This document shows positions 9,085 through 17,372 of a DNA stretch of 64,000 nt, in pieces. Each line of letters starts with the position of its first letter. Within the stretch, counting starts at the first letter, position 1. Position numbers and translations under genes: made by a program. Origin of the DNA: Alsobacter sp045348435 (GTDB taxonomy: Bacteria > Pseudomonadota > Alphaproteobacteria > Rhizobiales > Beijerinckiaceae); assembly GCF_045348435.1 (NCBI RefSeq), contig NZ_CP157484.1, forward strand, positions 1,736,001 to 1,800,000, written 5' to 3'. The notes below the pieces were generated by a model that saw only the letters and a list, made by a program, of their open reading frames with translations, ran no database searches and was not told the DNA's origin.

Positions 9085-9172
9085 GCACGGCGCAAATGCA
9101 GCGGTCCCCTTGGGACCGCATGAAGCTGGCTCTCGCATGACTGCCATTGCTGGGCAACACTCTTGCCACTGG

Positions 9173-9265
9173 GGCCGGCCGTCCGCGCCGGCCTTCATCA
9201 TCGTCCAGCTCGTGGGCGCCGGCGCTGCAACCGCGCTCTGCGGCTGGCTCTTCGGACAGGAGTAT
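9173..9265 (+). pseudogene. Remnant of an aquaporin (MIP) C-terminus before arsC
   Basis: In the frame just upstream of arsC the sequence reads PAFIIVQLVGAGAATALCGW, which matches the last membrane helix of MIP channels (PAF..AQ..GA..A..L..WL). Nothing before it is recognisable as aquaporin. In Sinorhizobium-type ars operons an aquaporin (aqpS) lies directly before arsC, so this is best read as the decayed end of such a gene, left after a deletion. The match covers only about 26 residues, so chance cannot be fully excluded. Confidence 0.5.
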
Positions 9266-9270
9266 CGCGC

Positions 9271-9678
9271 ATGCCCGTTTTCCCGATCACGATCTATCAC
9301 AACCCCGCCTGCGGCACGTCCCGCAACACGCTGGGCCTGATCCGGGCGGCGGGATACGAACCTACCATCGTCGACTATCTCCAGACGGGCTGGACCCGGG
9401 CCCAGCTGGAGGAGCTGCTTGCGGCCATGAACGCTCGCCCACGCGACATCCTTCGCGAGAAGGGAACGCCGGCCGCCGCCTTGGGGCTGTTGGCCCCCGA
9501 CGCGACCGACGACAAGGTCCTGAGCGCGATGATCGAGCACCCGATCCTGGTGAACAGGCCCATCGTCGTCACGCCCAAGGGTGTGAAGCTCTCTCGCCCC
9601 TCGGAGGCTGTCCTGGACGTGCTGGACCGCAGGCCGGAGAGCTTCACCAAGGAAGACGGCGAGATGGTGAGGCTCTAA
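9271..9678 (+). CDS. arsC: Arsenate reductase, glutaredoxin-type
   Basis: Reduces arsenate to arsenite with glutathione and glutaredoxin. The 135-residue protein starts with the thioredoxin-fold strand ITIYHNPACGTSRNTL; the cysteine in NPACGTS is the catalytic one. Conserved family blocks follow: ILREKGTPAAALGL, HPILVNRPIVVTPKGVKL and the arginine of RPSEAVLDVL. The start at 9271 has CAGGAG upstream and fits family length (about 115-140). The rest of an ars operon (arsR, acr3/arsB, arsH) is absent; only an aquaporin scrap lies before it. Confidence 0.92.
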   Translation: MPVFPITIYHNPACGTSRNTLGLIRAAGYEPTIVDYLQTGWTRAQLEELLAAMNARPRDILREKGTPAAALGLLAPDATDDKVLSAMIEHPILVNRPIVVTPKGVKLSRPSEAVLDVLDRRPESFTKEDGEMVRL

Positions 9679-9779
9679 GGCGTCCCAACGCTTGGGGCCT
9701 TCACGCGCCAGCACTGACGAACCGTCATCAAACCGTAATGCGCCACGGCTTCTGTCACCACGCCATTGGAGACACGGCC

Positions 9780-10469
9780 ATGTTTACGCGCATAGCGCTC
9801 GCTTTCGTCCTTTTCGTTTCCCCCGCCGTCGCCGGCGAGGCTCCCTATGTGACGGCGTCTGACATCGACCTTCGGGTTTTCCTGCCCCGGCCGGTCCAGG
9901 CCGGGTCGGAGGCCGACAAGGCTCAGCAGGCGGAGGTGCTGGCGGTGCAAAAGGCGGCTTCGCCCGAGCGCATCGCCCTGGCGGCGGCCGATGGCGAGGA
10001 GACCGTCTTCGACATGTATGCGCGGGTCTTCGGGCCGGACTTCAAGCCGGAGGTTCTGCCGCGGACGGCGCATCTGTTCGGCCGCGTGGGCGAGAGTGAG
10101 GACGCCTCCGTCGATCCCGCCAAGCCGTTCTTCGGCCGGGTCCGGCCCTATCTGGCGAACCCGCAGATCAAGCCGCTCGCCAAGGCGAGCAAGAGTGGGT
10201 CATTCCCGTCCGGCCATACCACGCGGGTGACGGCTGTCGCCGTGATCCTGACCATGATGGCCCCGGAGAAGCGCGACGAGATCTGGTCAAGGGCGGAAGA
10301 ATACGCCGAAAGCCGCATTGTCGCCGGCCTGCACTACCGGGCCGACATCGAAGCGGGCTTTCGCACAGGCTCGGCCCTGGCGGCGGCCATCATGGCCAAT
10401 GCGGACTTCAGGGCCGACTACCCCGCCGCCCGGGCGGAGCTTCGCACAGCTCTCGGCCTGACGCAGTAG
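9780..10469 (+). CDS. phoN: Periplasmic class A acid phosphatase (PAP2 superfamily)
   Basis: Hydrolyses phosphomonoesters in the periplasm. The 229-residue protein has a signal peptide (about 1-19, FVLFVSPAVAG). All three phosphatase motifs are present: KPFFGRVRP (KX6RP) near residue 118, PSGHTTRV near 142, and SRIVAGLHYRADIE (SRX5HX3D) near 180. This arrangement and length match the PhoN/PhoC class A enzymes. It stands alone between arsC and a glycosyltransferase. Confidence 0.88.
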   Translation: MFTRIALAFVLFVSPAVAGEAPYVTASDIDLRVFLPRPVQAGSEADKAQQAEVLAVQKAASPERIALAAADGEETVFDMYARVFGPDFKPEVLPRTAHLFGRVGESEDASVDPAKPFFGRVRPYLANPQIKPLAKASKSGSFPSGHTTRVTAVAVILTMMAPEKRDEIWSRAEEYAESRIVAGLHYRADIEAGFRTGSALAAAIMANADFRADYPAARAELRTALGLTQ

Positions 10470-10560
10470 CGGGTCGATGCGGCGTCGCCGCCCGTCCTTG
10501 TCATGAAACTGAAGCGCGGGTCGGATTTGGTGCGGGCGCGTCCAGCCGGAAGCCTCGCTC

Positions 10561-11658
10561 ATGCTCGACCTGCCGCTCGCCTTGTCCTCCGCCCCACCGC
10601 CGCAGCCTCGAAGCTTTGCGTCCGTTTCGGCGCGATCCGCCGGGGAGGGCGGGCCGTTCAGGGTGTTGATCGCCACGGATGCGTGGCGGCCTCAAATCAA
10701 TGGCGTGGTGCGCACCCTGGAGGGCCTCGTCGCGGAGGCGCCTCGCCTGGGAGCCGCCATCAGCGTCGTCGGACCCGAGCGCTTCGCCTCCGCGCCGATG
10801 CCCGGCTATCCCGACATCCGTCTGGCGGCGCCCACGCCGTCCGCGATCGCACGCGCGATCCGGGAGGCTCAGCCGGACGCCATCCACATCGCGACGGAAG
10901 GCCCCGTCGGCTTCATGGCGCGGCGCTTTTGCATTCGCCACGGGATGCCTTTCACCACCTGCTACCACACGCGCTTTCCTGAATATCTGGCGGCGAGGCT
11001 GCCGGTGCCCCTGTCCTGGTCCTATGCGGCGATGCGCCGGTTTCACAAACCTGCCGTGGCCACCATGGCGGCGACCCCGGCGCTCGCGCGCGAGTTGCAG
11101 GGGCGCGGCTTTGGACATCTTGTGCTGTGGACGAGGGGCGTCGACGTTCCCGCCTTCGCTGCGGGCCGGCCCGGGATGCTCAAGCTGCCCGGGCCGATCT
11201 TTCTGTGCGTGGCGCGGCTGGCGGTCGAAAAAAACATCGACGCGTTCCTGGCGCTCGATCTGCCCGGATCCAAGGTCGTGGTCGGCGACGGCCCGGCCCG
11301 GACCTCCTTGCAGGCGCGCTTCCCCGATGCGCGCTTCCTCGGCATGCTGTCCGGGCAAGCCCTGGCCGACGCCTACGCGTCAGCCGACGTCTTCGTGTTT
11401 CCCAGCCGCACCGACACCTTCGGCCTCGTGATGCTGGAAGCGTTGGCGGCGGGCGCGCCGGTGGCGGCCTATCCGGTGACGGGCCCGCGCGACGTGCTCG
11501 GAACGTCCGGATGCGGCGTGCTGGATGAGGACCTTCGGGCCGCCGCGCTCGCTGCGCTGGCGATCCCGCGGGACCGTTGCCGCGCCTACGCGCAAGGCGC
11601 GACCATGACGGAGAGCTGCCGCAGCTTCCTGGACAATGTCAGCCTGGCGGCTCTTTAG
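10561..11658 (+). CDS. Family 4 glycosyltransferase (alpha-mannosyltransferase-like)
   Basis: A 365-residue GT-B enzyme resembling MgtA-type GDP-mannose-dependent transferases. The first Rossmann half starts VLIATDAWRPQINGVVRT, with the usual NGV block, and includes HIATEGPVGFMARRFC and TTCYHTRFPEY. The donor half carries ARLAVEKNIDAFLAL, GDGPARTSL and the EX7E-type region in FVFPSRTDTFGLVMLEALA. The natural role is probably adding a hexose to a membrane lipid. It runs convergently into the LpxH-like gene (9 bp between stops), a pairing common in alphaproteobacteria. The first 30 residues are low-complexity, so the start may be slightly later. Confidence 0.88.
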   Translation: MLDLPLALSSAPPPQPRSFASVSARSAGEGGPFRVLIATDAWRPQINGVVRTLEGLVAEAPRLGAAISVVGPERFASAPMPGYPDIRLAAPTPSAIARAIREAQPDAIHIATEGPVGFMARRFCIRHGMPFTTCYHTRFPEYLAARLPVPLSWSYAAMRRFHKPAVATMAATPALARELQGRGFGHLVLWTRGVDVPAFAAGRPGMLKLPGPIFLCVARLAVEKNIDAFLALDLPGSKVVVGDGPARTSLQARFPDARFLGMLSGQALADAYASADVFVFPSRTDTFGLVMLEALAAGAPVAAYPVTGPRDVLGTSGCGVLDEDLRAAALAALAIPRDRCRAYAQGATMTESCRSFLDNVSLAAL

Positions 11659-11667
11659 ACGCCAGGG

Positions 11668-12474
11668 TCATGCCGCCGGCGCGAGCGCCAGCGGCCGGGC
11701 GGTGGCTGCGTCTTCGACGTCAGCCCTGGTGTCGCGCTTCATCCAGCGAACGAGTTCCAGCCGCCCGTCCATGTGCTCCAGCACAGCCGTGCAGGACTCC
11801 ACCCAGTCGCCCGTGTTGACGTAGTGCACATCGCCGATCGTCTCGACGACGGGTTGGTGGATGTGGCCGCACAGCACGGTGTCGACGCCGTGTCTCCGCG
11901 CATCCGCGACCACCGCCTCCTGGAACGCGCTGACGAAGTTCACCGCCGTCTTCACCTTGGCCTTGCTCCAGGCCGAGAACGACCAATAGGGCAGGCCCAT
12001 GCGGCGGCGAACGCGGCTGATATGGACATTCAGGAACAGCGCGAGGTCGTAGGCCCAGTCGCCGAGCAGAGCCAGCCACTTCACGTTGCGCACGACGATG
12101 TCGAACTTGTCGCCATGCAGGATCAGCATGCGTCTTCCGTCGGCCGTGACATGGACGTGCTCTTCGACGATGTCGATGCCGCCGAAGTTGGAGCCGACGT
12201 AATCGCGCAGGAACTCGTCGTGATTGCCGGGAACGTAAATGAGGCGCGCTCCCTTTCGCACCGCGCGCAATAGCTTTTGCACCACGTCGTTGTGCGCCTG
12301 CGGCCAATTCCAGCTCACCTTGAGCCGCCATCCGTCGATGATGTCCCCGACCAGGAAGATCGTCTCAGCCTCGTGATGCTTCAGAAAGTCCAAGAGCATC
12401 TCGGCCTGGCACCCGCGCGTGCCCAGGTGCACGTCCGACAGGAAGAGGGAACGGACCTTCGTGGTCGGGCTCAT
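11668..12474 (-). CDS. UDP-2,3-diacylglucosamine diphosphatase-like metallophosphoesterase
   Basis: A 268-residue calcineurin-type phosphoesterase. Metal ligands are visible in order: FLSDVHLG, VGDIIDGW, PGNHDEF, the central HGDKFD and CGHIHQP. Together with WPQAHNDVVQKLLR this identifies the LpxH-like branch found in alphaproteobacteria, acting on UDP-diacylglucosamine or a related glycolipid precursor at the inner membrane. The start at 12474 (MSPTTKVRSLFLSD) is preferred over ATGs at 12498 and 12564 because GGAG lies about ten bases upstream and the homologous region starts at once. Confidence 0.87.
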   Translation of the reverse strand: MSPTTKVRSLFLSDVHLGTRGCQAEMLLDFLKHHEAETIFLVGDIIDGWRLKVSWNWPQAHNDVVQKLLRAVRKGARLIYVPGNHDEFLRDYVGSNFGGIDIVEEHVHVTADGRRMLILHGDKFDIVVRNVKWLALLGDWAYDLALFLNVHISRVRRRMGLPYWSFSAWSKAKVKTAVNFVSAFQEAVVADARRHGVDTVLCGHIHQPVVETIGDVHYVNTGDWVESCTAVLEHMDGRLELVRWMKRDTRADVEDAATARPLALAPAA

Positions 12475-12610
12475 GGGAGGCGTCTCCGCTAGGCTCATCG
12501 CGCGAGACAAAGCGGATTCTTGTCTCAGTTTGGTGACAGGAAGCGCCGCGGCTCGGGTCGTCATCAGCGAATGAGCGGCCGGTTTCGGGCCAGGGCCGGT
12601 GCGCCGGGCG

Positions 12611-13066
12611 TCAGGATTTCACGGCGGTGAGCGGCGCAGAAGCGTCGGTCGCCAGCGCGGGCTTGGCGCGTCGACGCGCGCCGCTTTTCTTGCTCGAATC
12701 TCCCGTCCCGGACTTGCTCTCGGCCTTTTCTGTCGCGTCTGGCGCTCTTCCCGAGGACTTGGCCTGTCCGCGCTTCGCCTTTTTCGACTTCGTAGCCTGA
12801 GATTTCGCATCCTCGATGGATCGCTCCAGGCGCTTGACGGCGAAGGCATGAAGCTTCTTCAGCGCGCGGCGCTCGGCCTTGAGGGCTTCCAATTCGGCTT
12901 CCACCGCCTTGGTCCCGGCCGGGCTCGCCAGGGCCGACGCGAGTCCGCTCTGACCGTCGACGCCTCTCACTTCGCCCCTCGCCGCAGCAGCGATTTTTCG
13001 CGCCTGCTTGGCCAGTTTGTGGGTCTCAATCAGCTTGTCGAATTTTCGGGCCTGCTTGTCAGACAT
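12611..13066 (-). CDS. Lysine/alanine-rich basic protein
   Basis: A 151-residue protein. The first half is helical and charged (MSDKQARKFDKLIETHKLAK, then a block ending LKAERRALKKLHAFAVKRLE), probably a coiled coil. The second half is a disordered tail rich in K, S, A and T (TKSKKAKRGQAKSSG, SSKKSGARRRAKPA). This looks like a nucleic-acid-binding protein of the histone-H1-like type, by composition only. The ATG at 13066 is chosen because GGAGG lies upstream. It is the last chromosomal gene before the integrative element. Confidence 0.62.
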   Translation of the reverse strand: MSDKQARKFDKLIETHKLAKQARKIAAAARGEVRGVDGQSGLASALASPAGTKAVEAELEALKAERRALKKLHAFAVKRLERSIEDAKSQATKSKKAKRGQAKSSGRAPDATEKAESKSGTGDSSKKSGARRRAKPALATDASAPLTAVKS

Positions 13067-13155
13067 GCGGATACGCCTCCGTTCCGGGGCACTATGGTCA
13101 GGCCGATTGTCACAATCGAGAGGCGTCTTTGCACGTCGGCCTTCGATTTTTGCGT

Positions 13156-13332
13156 TCAGGCTGAACCACATCGCGCCGATCCTTCAAGCCAGCGCCGCGC
13201 GGGCGACGACACGAAAGCGCTCGCAGGCTCCTGCCCGACGTCGGGCGCTATTTCGGAGAGAACGTTCAGGAGTTCGATGAGCTGGAGCGCTTCGGAAGGG
13301 AGACAGGATGCGATGAGATCCAATCGATCCAT
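13156..13332 (-). CDS. Possible 58-residue protein upstream of the basic protein
   Basis: A short frame starting at the ATG at 13332 reads MDRLDLIASCLPSEALQLIE and continues as an amphipathic, leucine-rich helix-like sequence, ending 90 bp before the basic protein. The composition is protein-like, but there is no strong ribosome site and no family was recognised. It lies in the otherwise empty 13067-13596 stretch next to the left end of the element and could be a chromosomal gene end exposed by the insertion. Confidence 0.35.
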   Translation of the reverse strand: MDRLDLIASCLPSEALQLIELLNVLSEIAPDVGQEPASAFVSSPARRWLEGSARCGSA

Positions 13333-13596
13333 GCCCGGTCGTCGCCGAAATACGGGGTAAATGGGCGCGCCATATCAGCCAGCCGGTTCGCTATGCGTCC
13401 CCAGCGTTCCCTCGAGCAGGCCTAAGGCATTCTCGGCCAGCTCTAAGTGTTTAGAAAGAAATGGTGCCCAGGGGCGGCACTGCACTGGCGTACGGTGCAG
13501 TCCAATGACGTCCGGAAAATCTAGGGTACGTCTACAGTTCGGCTTCCGGAGTGTCTCGTCAGGTCCAGCTCTATCCGATACAATCCTATAAGTTAT

Positions 13597-13615
13597 GTGG
13601 GACTGAATGTGGGAC
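13597..13615 (+). repeat. Left end repeat (candidate integrase arm site)
   Basis: Two copies of GTGGGAC (13597-13603 and 13609-13615) are separated by five bases and lie 7 bp before the integrase ATG. The same 7-5-7 arrangement recurs inverted at 24988-25006. Paired short direct repeats at both ends are what a tyrosine integrase would bind as arm sites. They also surround the integrase ribosome-site region, so they may serve in autoregulation. Confidence 0.6.
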
Positions 13616-13622
13616 GAGGACG

Positions 13623-14885
13623 ATGCCGAAGCTCAGAGCGCGCTCTGTTGAGACGATAAAGACGGAGGGCCGTTATGGCGACGGCGGTGGCCTCTATCTC
13701 GTTGTCTCTGAGAGTGGCGCGAAGAAATGGGTCCTCCGGTACCAGCAGGCCGGGCGGCGCCGGGACATGGGCTTGGGCAGCTTCCCCGACGTGCCGCTCG
13801 CCGCCGCGCGCGAGAAGGCCAGTGCGGCGCGCTGCGCCGCCGCTGCTGGCCAGGACCCCATCGCAAAGCGCAAGGCGGAGGCTGCGCGCAGCCGCCGCCC
13901 AACGTTCCGGGAGATCGCCGCCGAAGTTATCCCCCTTGAGCAGGCGAAATCCAAGAACGCCAAGGTCCAGTACCAGTGGGCCTTTCTACTCGGAGAGGCG
14001 TATTGCGGTCCGCTGCTCGACCGCATGGTGGACGAGATCACGACGAGCGACGTTGAGCGCGTTCTCCGGCCGGTCTGGCACGCGAAGCCGGAGACGGCGC
14101 GCAAGCTTCACCGCCGCATCCGCCGCGTGTTCGAGCACGCGCGCGTTCGCCTGCGGGACGGCTTCGGCATCACCATGGCGGAGAATCCGGCGCGGTGGGA
14201 CGACCTCAAGGCGCTGGGCTTCTCAACCCCCGAGAAGCTGAGCCGTGGGCCGCAGCCTTCACTGGACTATGCCGAAGCGCCAGCCTTCCTCTCCGCTCTT
14301 CGGCAGCGCCGGACCATGGCGGCGCAGGCGCTTGAACTGCTGCTCCTGACCGCTGTGCGCACCGATGCTGTCCGGAGAGCGGAATGGCGTGAGTTCGACC
14401 TCGGTGCGGCGCTGTGGACCATCCCGGTCGACCACCTGAAGGACAAGCGCACCCGCGCAGAGCCGTTCCGAGTGCCCCTCGCGCCCGTGGTGGTCGACAT
14501 GCTGCGCGCCATGAAGGAGCAGCGGACGTCGGCGACGTTCGTCTTCCCGAGCCCCAGGGGCGATCAGCCGCTCAGCAACATGGCCATGCTGACGCATCTG
14601 AAGAAGATGAACATGGTGGGAAATGGCGGCGTGCGTTGGCGCGACCCGCGCGACGGCCGGCCGATCGTGCCGCACGGCTTCCGCGCGACTTTCCGGACGT
14701 GGGCCGAAGACCAGACGCACTTCCCCCGCGCTGTCATCGAGCAGGCTATGGGCCATCAGGTCGGCACCGAGGTCGAACGCGCCTACCGGCGCACAGACGT
14801 TCTGGAGCGAAGAAGAGAGTTGATGAGTGAGTGGGCGAATGCGCTTGGGGCAAACGTAGCTCCGCACAGTCTGCGCCAGAATTAG
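13623..14885 (+). CDS. int: Tyrosine recombinase, P4-type phage integrase
   Basis: A 420-residue site-specific recombinase that would insert and excise the element. The N-terminal DUF4102 domain (about 1-85) reads GDGGGLYLVVSESGAKKWVL and YQQAGRRRDMGLGSFPDV. An SAM-like core-binding domain follows (about 95-190). The catalytic domain has the first arginine in LLTAVRTDAVRRAEW, the HXXR box in VPHGFRATFRTWAED, the second histidine in MGHQ and the tyrosine in AYRRTD. All are intact, so the enzyme is probably active. An upstream ATG-less extension to 13551 is not used. A broken copy of the same catalytic segment lies at 17278-17372. Confidence 0.95.
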   Translation: MPKLRARSVETIKTEGRYGDGGGLYLVVSESGAKKWVLRYQQAGRRRDMGLGSFPDVPLAAAREKASAARCAAAAGQDPIAKRKAEAARSRRPTFREIAAEVIPLEQAKSKNAKVQYQWAFLLGEAYCGPLLDRMVDEITTSDVERVLRPVWHAKPETARKLHRRIRRVFEHARVRLRDGFGITMAENPARWDDLKALGFSTPEKLSRGPQPSLDYAEAPAFLSALRQRRTMAAQALELLLLTAVRTDAVRRAEWREFDLGAALWTIPVDHLKDKRTRAEPFRVPLAPVVVDMLRAMKEQRTSATFVFPSPRGDQPLSNMAMLTHLKKMNMVGNGGVRWRDPRDGRPIVPHGFRATFRTWAEDQTHFPRAVIEQAMGHQVGTEVERAYRRTDVLERRRELMSEWANALGANVAPHSLRQN

Positions 14886-14892
14886 TTGAAAT

Positions 14893-14997
14893 CGGAGGGC
14901 CCGAGTCGGCATTGATCTTGGTCCCGTGGGGGGCGGGGTCATTGGCCGGCGCAGCTTCGCCTACGACTTGTGGGGCGATCCGGTGAACACGGCGTAA
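14893..14997 (+). pseudogene. Relic of an adenylate/guanylate cyclase catalytic domain
   Basis: Just after the integrase stop, one frame reads GVIGRRSFAYDLWGDPVNTA followed by TAA. It is preceded by RVGIDLGPVGG, which matches the RVGIHTGPVVAG block of class III cyclases. The FAYDLWGDPVN segment is the family's metal/transition-state region. About 33 residues survive, without start or flanking domains, so it is a decayed fragment. The rest of the 14998-15526 stretch shows no gene. Confidence 0.6.
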
Positions 14998-15526
14998 CCG
15001 ACCTGGCTGGCCACGATGAGGTGGTGGTTACAAATCATGCCAAGGACGCGCTTGGACCGTCCCTTCGATGAAAGGCAAGGGTCCTATCGAAGTGCACTGC
15101 CTGACCGCCAGCAGCGAAATTCAGCGGCAGCCGTGACGCGCCAAGAGGAATTTCATAGGGCGTGGGTAGATATCCGCGCTGGTCTGCGCCGTAGTTACGC
15201 GTAATAATCCGGACTCTCTGTCGGTCGTCTAAGTTCTGCCTCCTTTTCGGAGGAATGGAGGCGCCGTCAGCGAAGACGAGTGTTGACCAGCGCGGCTCCG
15301 CGCTGGTCTTTTGCTGGCCGAGCCCAGAATCCCCAGTTGGGCGCACTTCCCTCACGATCAAGGAGATCGTTCTCAACCCGGGACAGCTCACCAACAGCTG
15401 TCTCAGCCACTCGTGCGCGCCAGTGCAATACCACGGCCTGCACGACGGTTCGGAGGATCAGCCGAACCCCTTGCCACACCCAGACTCGCCGGGACGGCAT
15501 CGCAAATCACAGGAGTCTTCTAACTC

Positions 15527-16090
15527 ATGAACAAGACCATGGTCGCCGTCCTTTCGGCGATGGTACTTGCCTCTCCAGCAATCGCGGAGATCCATCCAGG
15601 ACAAACGGAGAATGCAAAGCCTGATATGGCCGATGGCGCCCCGGTCCCCACAGCGTCATCCAGCGACGGCCAACATGAGGCCAACAGCCCATCCGCGGCG
15701 CGAAACTCCGACACAGTCAGAGATCTGGTCACGGCAGTGGCTGAGGAGCACGGCGTACCTCCCGCAATGGCTCACGCTATTGTTCAAGTCGAGAGCCGCT
15801 ACGACTGCGCTGCCAAAAACCCGCGCTCGAGCGCGACGGGATTGATGCAGACGCTTCGCGGAACTGCCCACTCGGTCGGCGTGACTGGGGATCTGCTGGA
15901 TTGCCGCAACGGGCTAGAGGCCGGAATGCGGTACCTCAAGAGGGCTGTCGTGGCGCACGGTCTGGGCTGCGCAGCCGCTTCCGCCTACAACACCGGAATA
16001 TCCAGCAAGGGGCGTTGCACGCCTTACGGGCGTAAGGTGATGACCCTGATGGACCGGACCGGAGAGAAGGCCCAACAAGCCAAGTTCTAA
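15527..16090 (+). CDS. Lytic transglycosylase (SLT domain), exported
   Basis: A 187-residue periplasmic muramidase-like enzyme that would cleave peptidoglycan between MurNAc and GlcNAc. The signal peptide spans residues 1-20 (VLSAMVLASPAIAE), followed by a disordered linker to about residue 62. The SLT domain has VQVESRYDCAAKNPRSSATG, where the glutamate of VQVESRY is catalytic, then GLMQT and AYNTG. AGGAG lies eleven bases before the ATG. In mobile elements such enzymes often open the wall for transfer (VirB1 type), but no transfer genes are here, so it may be plain cargo. Confidence 0.85.
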   Translation: MNKTMVAVLSAMVLASPAIAEIHPGQTENAKPDMADGAPVPTASSSDGQHEANSPSAARNSDTVRDLVTAVAEEHGVPPAMAHAIVQVESRYDCAAKNPRSSATGLMQTLRGTAHSVGVTGDLLDCRNGLEAGMRYLKRAVVAHGLGCAAASAYNTGISSKGRCTPYGRKVMTLMDRTGEKAQQAKF

Positions 16091-16189
16091 TCAAATGCGC
16101 TGGTCCGCCGACGGCTTCGCACGTGCGGCGCCCGGGTTGCCGGTCCGGCGAGGCAGCTAGATCGCACGGCTGCCGCGGATGCGGCGGAG

Positions 16190-16612
16190 CTAGCCCCCGG
16201 GGCTCGGGATCAGGCCGTGCTTCGTCATGACGGCCGCCATGGCGGCAGGCGCTGCGTCTTTGGCCAAGAGATCGGCGATCTCCTGGAAATAGTCCGAGCC
16301 GAGAATCCCGGGCGTCAGCACGCAAAGGCATTTCGCAGCTTCTCCGCCGTCATTGCGGAAGCCATGCACGACGCCCCTCTTGATGAACACGGACTCGCCC
16401 GGACCGACTTGGACGTCCTGACCGTCGATCCGCCACGTACTCACGCCATCAAGGCCGTAGATCGTCTCGTCCCAGCTTTCGTGGTGGTGGGCGATGGGCA
16501 TGCGCGCGGCGGGCTCGACCGTCATTTCGAAGATGGTCGCACTTCCGGCCGTGTCCGCCTTGTCCTGTATGAAGCGTAGGTGCAGGCCGCCGATCGTGAT
16601 CGTCTTGGTCAT
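16190..16612 (-). CDS. Cupin-domain protein
   Basis: A 140-residue single-cupin protein. The metal-binding first motif is seen as IAHHHESWDETIYGLDG and the second as GESVFIKRGVVHGFRNDG. Between them lies a short hydrophilic loop (VSTWRIDGQDVQVGP). The histidines and glutamates fit a functional metal site; the reaction cannot be told, as such small cupins range from isomerases to dioxygenases and sugar-binding regulators. The start at 16612 (MTKTITIGG) is preferred over upstream ATGs. It is divergent from the DUF1330 gene. Confidence 0.82.
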   Translation of the reverse strand: MTKTITIGGLHLRFIQDKADTAGSATIFEMTVEPAARMPIAHHHESWDETIYGLDGVSTWRIDGQDVQVGPGESVFIKRGVVHGFRNDGGEAAKCLCVLTPGILGSDYFQEIADLLAKDAAPAAMAAVMTKHGLIPSPGG

Positions 16613-16809
16613 GGAGAACACTCCGCTCCGAGCGCTGCGCCAGCCTAGCGCCACCCGGAGCCGAAGACCAAGTCGGGACAGTAAGCCCGACCCCGCGGCG
16701 ACCGGGGCCGCGCGAGCACGGACGCGATCGGGCGGCCGCGATCAGGCCGCGCGGGCTCAGGCGTCGTCCCGTGCTACGATAGCGTTCTCTTCAGCTTGGG
16801 AGCTGATCG

Positions 16810-17196
16810 ATGAAGACGCTTCCGGCAGTGACGATCGCAGTGACCACGGGCGCGGCCCTTGGCGGGATCGCCGTCCACAATCTTGAGGCGCAGGCCCGCC
16901 CTCCCGCCTTCGTTATTTCAGAGATTGAGGTGACCAACCCCGACGCCTATGCGCGGGAGTACGTGCCTTTCGCCAATAAGGCGCTGGCCGACAGCGGGCA
17001 AAAGCGGCTCGCATCTGGTGGCCGCACAGTGGCGCTGGCAGGGGCTCCGCCTGCTTCAAGGGTCGTCGTCTCCATGTTCGAAAGCATGGACATGGCCCAG
17101 GCGGCCTACCAGTCGCCGGCCTATCTCGAGGCCAGGAAGATCGGCGACCAATATGGGAAGCTTCGCATCTTCGCTGTCGAAGGCCTGCCTCGCTAG
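16810..17196 (+). CDS. DUF1330 protein with exported N-terminus
   Basis: A 128-residue protein with a signal-like N-terminus (about 1-27, AVTTGAALGGIAVHNLEAQA), then the DUF1330 fold, a dimeric alpha-beta barrel of the EthD/monooxygenase type: AFVISEIEVTNPDAYAREYV, a middle strand and FESMDMAQAAYQSPAYLEAR. GGGAG precedes the ATG. DUF1330 proteins have no settled function. It shares a 197-bp control region with the divergent cupin gene. Confidence 0.85.
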   Translation: MKTLPAVTIAVTTGAALGGIAVHNLEAQARPPAFVISEIEVTNPDAYAREYVPFANKALADSGQKRLASGGRTVALAGAPPASRVVVSMFESMDMAQAAYQSPAYLEARKIGDQYGKLRIFAVEGLPR

Positions 17197-17277
17197 CGGA
17201 TCGATGCCGCGGCAGTTCAACCGCGCCTCCATGTCGGACGCCATGGCTCAGGGGCGCATGGCCAGGAGAAAGAAAAA

Positions 17278-17372
17278 GGCGCGACGGTCGTCCAATCGTG
17301 CCGCACGGTTTCCGCGCCACATTCCGGACCTCGGCCGAGGATCAGCCCACTTCCCGCGCGCTGTCACTAGGT
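17278..17372 (+). pseudogene. Relic of a second integrase (catalytic segment)
   Basis: One frame reads DGRPIVPHGFRATFRT and continues SAEDQ, nearly identical to the HXXR region of the integrase at 13623 (DGRPIVPHGFRATFRT, then WAEDQ). After DQ the frame is lost by a one-base deletion, yet the DNA still parallels the intact gene through the CGCGCTGTCA stretch. Only about 95 bp survive. This shows that a related element once inserted here or that the island arose by stacking. Confidence 0.75.

Noticed and set aside
10470..10500. Terminator after the acid phosphatase (GCGGCGTCGCCGC)
   Set aside because: A stem is possible, but there is no T-run and such GC palindromes are frequent in this DNA.
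15255..15530. Short frames between the integrase and the transglycosylase
   Set aside because: Both strands show frames of 60-120 codons, but they are rich in P, S and R, lack good starts and contradict each other.
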